A stretch of DNA of 11,903 nt from Haplosporangium gracile (Eukaryota > Mortierellomycota > Mortierellomycetes > Mortierellales > Mortierellaceae), in the NCBI GenBank assembly GCA_015499985.1, contig JAAAUF010001118.1:1-11903 (forward strand), read 5' to 3'. This document shows positions 1-8,935 of the stretch, in pieces (the first letter of the stretch is position 1; each line of letters opens with the position of its first letter). A program made the translations under genes and the position numbers. The notes beneath the pieces are model-generated. The model ran no database searches. It was not told where the DNA came from and was given only the letters and a program-made list of their open reading frames with translations.

Positions 1-134
1 ATACAGGCACTTCTTCAACACAACATACACACACACATTCACACACGCCCATCATATAGTCTACACAGAGAGACGAATCCACATTGACTGTCAGATACAC
101 ATATACTCTCTCCCTCTCACACACACACATACTC

Positions 135-239
135 ATGCTGAGGCTCCCCACTCGAATGCTGCTCGTTTTATTTTACCCCCTCCTTGCCTTCACCTGCACA
201 AATGAGCAAAGCTGTGCCGAGTCAGAAAAGAGAGACTAA
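135..239 (+). CDS. Possible small ORF, 34 codons, signal-peptide-like N-terminus
   Basis: An ATG at 135 opens a 34-codon frame closed by TAA at 237-239. The peptide begins MLRLPTRMLLVLFYPLLAF, a short basic stretch followed by a hydrophobic core, then a polar Cys-containing tail ending in SEKRD. The ATG follows a CA/CT-rich leader much like that of the BtuF-like gene. I recognise no family. An ORF of this length can arise by chance. It could also be the first exon of a spliced gene, but I see no convincing donor inside it. Transcript evidence is needed to accept it. Confidence 0.2.
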   Translation: MLRLPTRMLLVLFYPLLAFTCTNEQSCAESEKRD

Positions 240-262
240 TTTGCATGTGGGATACATGATAG

Positions 263-322
263 CATGGGCATAACACGAAATAAGGTTTGGTGCCCATGTC
301 GACGGATCTGAAAATCCGTCGC
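263..322. repeat. Two adjacent inverted repeats (hairpin potential)
   Basis: CATGGGCA at 263-270 pairs perfectly with TGCCCATG at 291-298 around a 20-nt loop. Directly after it, CGACGGAT at 300-307 pairs perfectly with ATCCGTCG at 314-321 around a 6-nt loop. Both stems are 8 bp, and only one base separates them. Function is unknown; they could be a structured RNA element or chance. Confidence 0.5.
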
Positions 323-610
323 AACATATTTGTTTTCCTGTTCTGCGATTCCGTTTATGCAGTTTATGAAAATGAGAGAGCACTAACATGCACCACTGTG
401 CAAGCGACCCTTCCTCATCCCTAATACCCTCTTAAGCTACTAAAGCCTTTAACGATTCACCACAACAATAAAAGCACAACCAAAAGAACTTTTTTTACAA
501 CATGGCATCTAATGACATGTACTGTATATACATGCTGTGGATTATTGTGAAGGAGGAAGGAGGAGGGAGTTGTTGAGGGGAAAAAACAACAACGGAGGGG
601 GGCGGGAAGC

Positions 611-3600
611 TTAGATTATGCTACAGACAAATAGGAAGACATAGAAGGGAACGACATACTTGACAACGTCCCAAAGGTCCCGGACAATTCGCTTCCAGAA
701 CAGATTCGCACACAACGGCCACCGTCTCATCATCTTCTTTTCCTTGGTACTAGTAGAAGTTGCGAGCAAGGGGGGTCCGAGAGGCGGCTCACCATCATAG
801 TACAGCTCCTGCTCTTTTTCCTGCTGATAATATTGGTCGTCAGTTAAGGTGGTGCCATCCAGTTGCTGGTCCGCTCTACTGCTGCTACTACCCACACTGT
901 CGTCAATACTTTTGCTGGGAATGTCGAGGGTATCAGTGTCGTTCCTGTTGTTGTTGCGCCAGCGCCCCAGGATCGACAAAGACTTGACTCGCTGTCTCGA
1001 TACGGCCATCCACCGGAAATGCCGGATGATAATCCAGGTCAACGAGACCACCAGCAGAGCTCCATAGAGCATATAGATCATCATCTGCCAAGGGAGCATA
1101 CACTCGTCATACACAAAGGTGGTGTCTCTTGAAGGTCTCTCCACACTTCCTGTCGCAAACTCGTTTGATACTGGCAATCCTGTGTCGAGGGGTACCACTG
1201 GGAGAACATTCTTAGGTTTGAGATCCGGGTTGAAGAGGGTCATCATCACAAAGGAAGGTCGTTGGATCCCCTGTGCAAAACTGAATGCCCGCACTGTCAC
1301 CTCAGGGGTCAAGTTGCCCCCGATGGTGGGGTGTGCAATCTCGCACCAGTCGTGATCGTCGCCACTGAAGACCATATCCGGTTGGACGGACTCGAGGATC
1401 TCGCGTGAGAGTAAGCTGTCGACCATGTTTTGGTACTGTTCGCCTGCTCTATCCATAATCAGCTGGTCGGTCTCGCGGGCTTTGCCGCAGGATGTCGTGT
1501 CGAGGCGGTGCAGAGGTACATGCGTGAACAGGATTCTTGGAAGTAAGGGTTGTTCTATTTTGGAGATGTGATATGATGCTGGTTGATGATTAGTATGAAA
1601 ATAAAAGGAACGCAGGTGGACTGTTGACAGAAATTTCCCTAAAAAAACTCGCGAAGAATTCTTGCTTGGTCACCATCTTATCAAGCCATATGTCGCTATG
1701 TACCTTCCTGTGGGTTTATGTCCAAGAAGGTTTACAACCTTGTCTCTGTCTGTTCCACTTCAAACTCGAACCCACTGGAATAAGTCCTTCCATATTCACC
1801 CACAAAAAAACCCCATTTTTTTTTGTCACTAAACAATACACCCTGATCCCGGAGAATTATATTTTCTTTCAAACGTACCTTGCTTGATATGATTCAGAAA
1901 TTGCTGTGATTCGTCCCGGATAGAAGGGACCTTTGAACTCAGAGCTAGAGTATCTAGAACAACCAAACTATGGTTGCCCACATTGACCTCATAGTTAACT
2001 GATCCAAACACCCGCTTGTATCGCACCATCGATGACCGGATCAACGTATCGCCAAATCCTACATCGTGATTACCCGCCACATACAGCCTCAGACTCCTTC
2101 CTGAATCACGAATCTTTTTACGCTCCATTGCCTCCAGGGGGGCCTCAACTCGTTGCACATAGTGGCCTGTGATGTCCACATTCGCCGCCTTCTCCTCCTG
2201 CGTCAGCTCCTGTCGCTTCTTCATGGAGCCGCTATTGTCCTGGTTGCTAATGTTGTTTCTCTCGCGTTCTTCTGCCAAACCAGATCCCGCCGTTTCGCCC
2301 GGTAAGGCATCCGTTACAATGGGATCCTGGTTCCAGGCACTGCTCTTGGTTGCAAAGATCCATTCAAAGAACCGCCCCGTGTTCTTGACAAACGTCTGGT
2401 CATCCGTATTCCTGCCACCATCATTCAAGTCGCCCAGGAAAAGGACAGCGTCTGGACGCAACGATGCATGCAAACGACGGAAACTTCGCTTCATGTAGAT
2501 GTCCGTGTACGCCTCGACCAACGCCAGAAGCAGGCCTGATTGATGGTACGACATCCAGTCTGTCAGCTGCGGGTCTGCAATAATCGCCATCCTGTACCGG
2601 CTGTTAAGTGCTTCCTCAGACTTGTCCTAAATGTCATAAAAAAAAAGAAATAAACGGAGGAGTATTAGGATACCACGTTACACTCATGAAGCTTGATCTT
2701 GGTAAGAATAATGCTGCTTTGACAAAAAATGAAAAAAGATAACCGAGCTGTGGTAACGAGTACTGCTCACAAAAGATAAAAAAAAAAAGAAAAATTCTTC
2801 CTCCAATGACGCCCTCACAGAAAGGAAACGACGCGCTTCTTCTTTGCATGCACCGCCAAATTGACAAGGAAGCCCTAGCTTGGCAATTGGCACTTGATGC
2901 CATAGACTAGGCATGTTTCTTGCTTTCTCTCAAGCACAGGCTATCCTTGTCAGGCTATGATGGCTCAGAATGCAAAAATAAATACCTTTCTATTGCTCGT
3001 CCAAAAAAAGCCGAAGTGTGTGCTATTCTCCCTTCTTTCAACCCATCCACCCAACTTTCTTTTTTTTTTTTTGTTTCGCTTACATCCACCTCCCTTTCGC
3101 TGTTTGAATGAGCCAGTGGAAAATAAGACAGCAATGATGCGTAAGCACAGGCTTCAAGAAGACTGGACAGTATTCGGTCTTTGTTGTTAGCTTGATGATG
3201 CCATCACCTCCCCCTCCCCTCAAGTCATACTTTACACATACACACTAGGCCACTGAGTCCCCAAAGAAAAGTCCAGACTCAAAAATAAGAAAGAAAGGGG
3301 GCAATAACATGGAGGGGGGAAAGCGAAAAAAGAGCATGGACAGGACTGATAACTTAGAAAAAGTGAAAAGCAACAGCATCGGAAAAATAAAATAAACACA
3401 CCAAGCATGCCCGTGAATGAACCTCCCTCTTTGCTTTGATCCATCAATTAAAAAACAGCGGTCAAAAAAGATGATTACCCAGGAAGAACTCTCGGGCCAT
3501 GAGCAACGTTGGACCATGATCCAGAACGACCCGTGCTCTCCTGTCAACAAGGCCAAAACCCAGATCCATCGTAATCGAATGATGTGTCGTGGTGTCCTTA

Positions 3601-4159
3601 TCGAAGCCTTTTTCTTCCCACTGTTGCCATTGCTGTTGTTGCCATCTTTGTTGTAGGCAGCGTTGTCGCTGTTGTAGGCAGCGTTGTCGCTGTTGTCGCG
3701 GAGTTGAATTGACGAAAAGGCTGACGCCAAAACAGCTGTTATTCCTGGACGAGAAAAAGGATGAGGTGGAAAAATGCCACCTTCCTCGAGATTGAAGGCA
3801 GAGTTGTTGTGGGGGAGGAGAGGCATGAAGGGTGCTGAGCTTTCAGACCCATGGTCGATATGACTACTTCGCTGACTGGTGTTGCCGCTGCCGGTGCCGG
3901 CACTGGCACAGGCACTGCTGCGAAGTGAACACGATGAGATGGAGATGATAGATGAGGCGCGAGTTCGGATGGTGTTTGTAAAGTCTGGGAGGAACGAGCT
4001 GATTGTGTTGTTGTTGGGACGAGTGCCGTTAGGCGATAAAGAAGAAGTGAAGGGAGGAGACGGCGACGACTGCTGAGGTCTGGAGCCGTTGGCGGCCGAG
4101 GTAGCGCCGTTAGGCAAGTCGTCGTCGTTGTACGTCGGTATTGGGTCGTAGCGACTCAT
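611..4159 (-). CDS. CDC1: Cdc1/Ted1/PGAP5-family metallophosphoesterase, three exons
   Basis: The family consists of Mn-dependent phosphoesterases of the ER/Golgi that trim ethanolamine-phosphate from GPI anchors for cargo export. Exons are 4159-3479, 2626-1879 and 1554-611 (phases 0 and 1 at the junctions), giving about 790 residues. Visible metallophosphoesterase motifs, in order, are ADPQ (244-247), GDLNDGG (292-298), GNHD (412-415), THVPLHR (487-493) and SGDDHDWC (540-547). DPQ in place of DxH, and DDHD in place of GHxH, fit the fungal branch. A membrane segment at about 196-217 precedes the luminal WPE stretch, and two more lie near 630-653 and 771-790. The first 190 residues are Ser/Asn-rich and probably disordered. 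About 110 residues separate GDLNDGG from GNHD, including a charged low-complexity insertion. The start at 4159 has A at -3 and gives MSRYDPIPTY; an in-frame ATG at 4300 would add 47 residues from a pyrimidine-tract leader and is less likely. Cdc1 versus Ted1 is not separable here. Confidence 0.92.
1555..1878 (-). other. Second intron (324 bp) of the metallophosphoesterase gene
   Basis: The donor GTACGT starts at 1878 and the acceptor CAAAATAG ends at 1555. Splicing in phase 1 joins FLNHIKQ to EQPLLPRILFTHVPL, restoring the conserved THVPL metal-binding motif. Intron length is intermediate between the short introns of the other genes and the 852-bp first intron. Confidence 0.88.
2627..3478 (-). 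other. Unusually long first intron (852 bp) of the metallophosphoesterase gene
   Basis: The donor GTAATC follows codon Trp227 at 3479, and the acceptor ends ACATTTAG before 2626. Joining them in phase 0 gives WPESSSW followed by DKSEEALNSRYRMAIIADPQ, the expected passage from the first membrane segment to the catalytic domain. The intron is AT-rich with several long A/T runs (for example near 2770-2792 and 3060-3072). I recognise no exon or RNA gene in it. Reading through the donor stays open to a stop near 3247 and would give a truncated, hydrophobic tail without the catalytic domain. Confidence 0.8.
3651..3692 (-). repeat. Perfect 21-bp tandem duplication inside exon 1
   Basis: Positions 3651-3671 and 3672-3692 are identical 21-bp units. 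They encode the heptapeptide SDNAAYN twice in the disordered N-terminal region of the metallophosphoesterase, next to further Asn/Ser-rich sequence. The reading frame is kept. Confidence 0.95.
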
Positions 4160-4759
4160 GGTATGTTGGTAGTGATGGAGCTTGGAGGTATGATCGTGTA
4201 AGTGAGAAGGGATAGAGAGGGAAGAGAACAGAGCAGAACAGAAAGCAGAGCGAAGGAAGAGAAAAAAAAGAGAGACAGAGAGGTGTGAGTTACCAACCAC
4301 TTCTAATCATCATTAGCGCATGAACGAAGAAGAGGAGACTATCACAGGAGGACGAAGGATGGGAGGGCTGGACTTGAATTGGGGGAAGGATTGGTCTTCC
4401 TTCCTTCTTTTCTATCTTCTCTTTACGTGCCTTACAGTACAGTACTGGCACCATGATGGCCTGATGGAAGCGAGGACTGGCTGTGAGCATAAAGTACACT
4501 AAATAGAATAAGGTTTGCTCATCAAGCACTGCCGCACAATAGAGGACGTGTCGTTTTATGAATGTGTCCACGCTGTGAACATTCCTGCTCTCTGTCACTC
4601 TTTGCCGATTCTCTCTTTGCTTCTTTGCTATGCCACGTCTCACCCGGTCACAAAAGAGAGGAAAAGAAAATGTTCAAGAGCAGAGGAGGAGAGAGACCAA
4701 CGAGGCCACAGGGGCATGTTATTCTTTTTACTCGCTACCACTACAGCGCACAAGTGTTG
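4160..4759 (-). promoter_or_regulatory. Upstream region of the metallophosphoesterase gene; downstream flank of CENP-I
   Basis: About 600 bp separate the CENP-I stop codon from the downstream gene's start. On the minus strand, 4200-4285 is a strong pyrimidine tract just before the ATG at 4159, a common feature of fungal core promoters and leaders. A GTAACTC donor-like site near 4291 could indicate a leader intron, but this is speculative. Both flanking genes run in the same direction. I see no further gene here. Confidence 0.5.
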
Positions 4760-7700
4760 TTAAACATGCGATTGTCTCAGACTGAGGTTCTGCAGAGGTG
4801 GATCAGAATCACTCTCTTCCGACTCTTGCTCCTGCCGTTTCTCTTGCTGCTGCCGCTCCTTCAATTCACGCAATCGCTCTTGCCTCTGATGTTTTCGCTG
4901 CAAAAGATGATTGATAGTGTCATTCAGGAAATCCGACATTCCGTCAAAGCCCTTCTCCTCCAAATGGTCAAGGAACCGGATTCGGTACTCGTCAAACGTC
5001 ATGTTCAGACCACCATTCGCAGTCATCTGCTTGAGTGCCTTAACCGAAGCAGGGGCATTCAATCGCTTCTCGACCGGAATGCTTTGTTGCTCCTCGAGCG
5101 ACTATGTATCAGTGATTAGGTTTATGTACATGCGTGCAGGTACGTTTGCGCGTTTTCTTTTGGTTAAGATACGATGATGAGACCGCATAGTTTTGCAGGA
5201 AAAGAAAAGGCAACAGCGCGAAATCAGTCGCAGAAATATGTACCTTCACGAAACGAGCAGAGAAGCCCGAGAAAGCTGAGGAGTGGGTGAAGGACAACAT
5301 GTTGTTCGCATTCAAACCACTGTCGACACATAGCTGTTTTGTGTGTGCGATAGTTTCTCTAAATGATCGAAAAATAGTGTGAAGAGGTCCCCATTCGTCA
5401 GTGCTTATCTTCATATACTTGCTCATGATAAAACTCTTCGCAAACAAAAAAAGACATACGAGTCTCTCAACTTACTGATCCAGCTGAAAGCCCTTGGCGT
5501 TTTTGTCGACTTTGTTGAACGCACGGTTCCTATAGAGAAAGTTGCAAATGTCCATCACGTAACTGTTGAACTGCATCACATACTCGCGCGTGTACCCTGG
5601 GACCAAGGCTGCTGATGATGTCGTGGACGTCTCGCCGTTGTCTTGACTCGCTGCTATTTGAGACTGTACAAGGAGCTCGTACTGCAGTTGCTGTTCTTCC
5701 TCGAAAGCCTCATATGCCTGTTTGAACTGATAGACAATTCCGCATATTCTCGAAATCGCCATCGCAGAGTCCGAGAGGAAGCACCGATAGACACAAGCGG
5801 CTCCGGGGATAATGATGGCGATCGGTGCACTTGTCTTCTTGGTGAGGTTTGATGTACAATCAAAGAACGAGAGGACGGCATGTTGGACAGCGATATGATC
5901 ATTTTCGATTTCAAGAGCTACTCCCGAAATGCTGTCGACATGTTTGATAAAGGAACGAACGCTTAGCATGTAGTCCACATTAGGTGACAGCTCCGAAAAC
6001 AGGCGTCGTCTAGTTTGGAAGCGAAATAACACACAGGTCAGAAATTAGTGGCAAAAAGGAGCTTGCTCCTGCCTCACTTCATCTAAAAGAACATGTATAC
6101 GTACAGCTCTTCTGAGCCTTGTTTCGAAAGGCGAGGGTCCTTTCCAAGTTCCAGGTAGTCCTTCCACTTGAACTGCGTCCAGTTTTGAACGAGTCTAGTA
6201 TAACACAGGATGAGTTGACCCTAAGCGAGGGAGAAAATGCGAGCAAGAAATGTCAGCGTGGTGTTCCTGACTGTCCCTGTTCTAAACATTACAGACTAAG
6301 AGGCAGGGTTTGCGTTTGTTACCTTCCATACTGGTCCCATGAGATAGAAGAGCTTCTGCAAAGGCTTCAAGAAGTGATTAAAGAGGTCTAACAACAAAGC
6401 GAGAAACAGGTGTGGGGTGTTAGGCTGACCTGAGCTCAACGAGGTTGATAGAGAACATTGCTGCATGTATTCAATAGACGAAATAGCCTTACCCTCATAG
6501 CTCCGTGGTCTTAAGAAGGTCAAGAGAGTAAAGACCTCCTTCTGATAGTCAATGCCGTTCCACACCCTGATAAATGGGACAAGAAAGTTTTCAATGACCG
6601 GAAGTAGATCCTATTGCCATGAGCAAGGAGGGTTTCTGAATGTCAGTGTCAAGCTCAGAAAACCAAAAAGGATCTATTTGCAAGCGTTCTTTTCTTCAAT
6701 ACCTTGATCATTTTGGTGACCTGGACGACTTTGGACAAGACGTTGGCGAGTCGAGCACGACTGACATCAGACGTCGCGCTCCAGAACCAGAGGTCCATGA
6801 GTTCCTGTCCAAGCCAGTAGCTTATCCGGTCCACGATCGAGTGCGATGGCTGAAGGCACAAGACATGTTGAAGCAGTCGATTTGTGAGAACTGAGCTCAG
6901 CTGGTCTGGGAGGGCGAGCGTGTCAATGTGTGTCACAAGCGATTCCAGTGATGTAATTTGTGATAAAGGCAGAGCTTTGTCCTAAAAAGAAGTTGTCAGA
7001 TCGGCTTGTCAGACATGTTCTCGCCTTTCCATGTGGTCATGCCATCGTAGGAAAAAAAAAATAAAGGTCTATTTTTGCTTCACTTACATCGGCGCCTTTC
7101 CTGTAAATCGAGAATGCGTCTGGTACATGCGAAAGTTTCTGTCGCTTCTATTCGTCGAGAGACATGAAAGTAAACGGAAAGTGAGAAAGTCGGTCTTTCC
7201 TTATCCCGATTGCAATATTCTTTGTCGATCGCATCTTACCCCACTCCTTGAAATCGGGTCTTTTGATCCGCTGAGTCCAAATGACTGGTCTGCTGAACGA
7301 TGACTCCACTTTGTTTGCAATGCTTCGATGGCTTCTGCTGTCGTCTGATCCGGGCATTTAAAGATGATTTGCGTTGTAAGAGTTAAAGGCGCCAGAATCA
7401 AGTCAGGAAAGTACGATTTGTACACATGCAAAAGTCCTGCCAGCGCTGGCTCTTTTCCAACCGTGATCTGCATGTCCAACCTATTGGTAAGATAGCCAGA
7501 GCGATACGAAATGGTGTTAATTAAGAGAACTCCTTTTCCTGAGATGTCCTGTACTGCTCTCGTTCACTATCTGTCCAGCAACATACAGCTTTCTTATCCT
7601 GAACGGCCTCACATCTTCTCTTCTCGTCAAATAGTAGAGCAAATGACAAAGGGACGGCCTAATACGAGTTGAAATATGGTGCATATTAGTGGCTGGTTCG

Positions 7701-8648
7701 ACGCTAATAATATTATGTCCAGTCTTCTCTGTCAAATGTCATAGTCCTGTCGAGGTACCTCAGAGTTTCGTAGGGTAGGTAATGGAATGCGACTCCGTAA
7801 AGTTGTTGTAATTTTGTCCGGCTATCCAAGATGTCGTATACGAGAATGATCCATTTCAGTAATGTAGCCTAGATGTAACAAGAAGCATGGTTAGTATGGT
7901 AATTATTTTTCAGATGTTTTTCCAAAACTTTCATGTTAGTTATCACTGTGGTACTACCTGGATTGCAAAGCTGAGATTTTTGCCGAGAGCTCCCAAGATG
8001 TTGACAGCGCACATTTCTGGGACTGACTGACGAGGCAACAGCAGTTTGACCATTTTTCTTGATGTAGTGTCGTCTATCAGGCGATCGAGTCGAAGTTGGA
8101 ATGCATAGGTTAACCCCCTTGTCTACGAAGGTTCCAACAAGAGCCAACTCCCATAAAGGTTGTCCGTTGCTTACCGAGCTTGGAAGACAAGACGATACCC
8201 AGGATTTGAGTGAGCTGTTCCGGTGCGATTCCAAAGTGTCGAACGACCGGGTCAAGTGATGTTATAGACCGCAAGACAACGGGTTTGCCGCCCTTCACGC
8301 CTGCGTCTATTGTTTGTTGTTAGGTTTATCCAATACGCGTTAGAGTGTCTCGTCAGGTTGCATGGGTTCACGTGGTCATCTCTGTCGATTGCGACAAGGA
8401 ATTCATGGGTCGTACTCCGCTCGATTCGTTCCAGAGTGTTGATAATACTCTCGTCGGCCTCCTCTATTGACATGTCCCTGATAAGGGTCTGCATGTCGGC
8501 TAAGTCAGGACTTGCTAATAAGCATCAACAATGCGAAAGCGAGTGGTAAGTTGTGCACAAGGTGATGTGTGTCTCCTTAGGCGCTGATTCATTCGCTGGT
8601 GCATGGTTTTGGTATGCAGAGCTGAGGTGTACCTCGGTCGCCAGCCAT
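4760..8648 (-). CDS. CENPI: CENP-I / Mis6 inner-kinetochore protein, about 15 exons
   Basis: CENP-I/Mis6 is a HEAT-repeat-like subunit of the constitutive centromere-associated network, acting with CENP-H, -K and -M. Proposed exons: 8648-8633, 8514-8416, 8306-8175, 8073-7958, 7868-7759, 7658-7587, 7480-7240, 7147-7088, 6981-6703, 6610-6493, 6387-6323, 6220-6105, 6009-5476, 5358-5244, 5101-4760; about 804 residues (human protein about 756). All phases agree. Diagnostic stretches, compared with remembered human CENP-I, are LLYYLTRREDVRPFRIRK (164-181), LPDQLSSVL (306-314), ISYWLGQEL (335-343), LVQNW in exon 12, and KHVDSISGVAL plus QFNSYVMDICNFLY in exon 13. The C-terminus adds a charged helix (about 755-784) and an acidic ESEESDSD segment. 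The first exon (16 bp) is the least certain; ATG 8494, 12 residues downstream in the same frame, is the fallback start. At exon 3 the acceptor may be 8306 or 8300, both in phase. Confidence 0.9.
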
Positions 8649-8935
8649 CCTGAACTGTGTCTTTTTCTTTCTCTAAGCGTGTGTGCGGTGTATGGTTTGT
8701 CCGGTTTCCTGTCTTCCGTCCCTGTCTCGTCTGTTTTCTGTTTGGTCAGCGTTGTTTGGTCCGTTGAGTCTAGACGCGACCTTTTTCTCAAAGTCTGAAA
8801 ATAAAAAAAAAAAGATGAAAAAATTGGTGGCTGGGGACTGGCTCCAGGGACAGTCAAGCAGACTTGCCAACCATACCTGTTCGCCCAAATCTCACCGCCG
8901 CACTTCACACACACTTCCTTTCATTCACTACAACC
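8649..8935. promoter_or_regulatory. Divergent promoter between CENP-I and the BtuF-like gene
   Basis: Only 287 bp separate the proposed divergent start codons. The interval contains an oligo(dA) run at about 8803-8813 on the plus strand, of the kind that keeps fungal promoters free of nucleosomes. CA/CT-rich sequence (8895-8935) leads into the BtuF-like ATG. If CENP-I starts at 8494 instead, the gap is 441 bp. No TATA box or specific operator was recognised. Confidence 0.55.

Larger units (their letters stand above)
1..610. other. Non-coding left flank, downstream of the metallophosphoesterase gene
   Basis: No recognisable gene lies here. Positions 1-135 are rich in CA and CT runs, resembling the leader in front of the BtuF-like gene (8890-8935), so this may be the leader of an unseen or very small plus-strand transcript. 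Positions 263-322 hold two neighbouring hairpins. Positions 540-600 are purine-rich on the plus strand and pyrimidine-rich in the transcript of the minus-strand gene ending at 611; this is likely its 3' untranslated region. Confidence 0.6.

Noticed and set aside
301..320. tRNA-Phe-like anticodon arm (stem CGGAT, loop CTGAAAA with GAA)
   Set aside because: No matching D arm, T arm with a proper B box, or 7-bp acceptor stem could be built around it. A GTTC...GATTCC string at 340-353 has an insertion relative to a B box.
2634..2914. Two overlapping minus-strand open frames as extra exons
   Set aside because: Both are dominated by homopolymer-derived Phe/Ser runs, lie inside the long intron, and are not needed to keep phase or family motifs.
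3245..4300. A separate 351-residue protein read without splicing
   Set aside because: Its residues 48-274 are exon 1 of the metallophosphoesterase. The part after position 3478 is intron, and the part before 4159 is a pyrimidine-tract leader.
4562..5119. 185-codon plus-strand open frame
   Set aside because: It is a shadow of the last CENP-I exon on the other strand; its Leu-rich composition is the complement of the charged helix.
8074..8255. Alternative acceptor near 8120 for CENP-I exon 4
   Set aside because: It is out of phase with the GTAAGC donor at 8174. The acceptor at 8074 keeps phase and gives LSSKLDDTTSRKMVKLLLP, which has the same spacing as the human protein.
8525..8914. 129-codon minus-strand open frame as an N-terminal extension of CENP-I
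   Set aside because: It contains no ATG (its first codon is GTG), overlaps the promoter of the divergent gene, and the good-context ATG at 8648 lies in another frame. It is more likely leader sequence.
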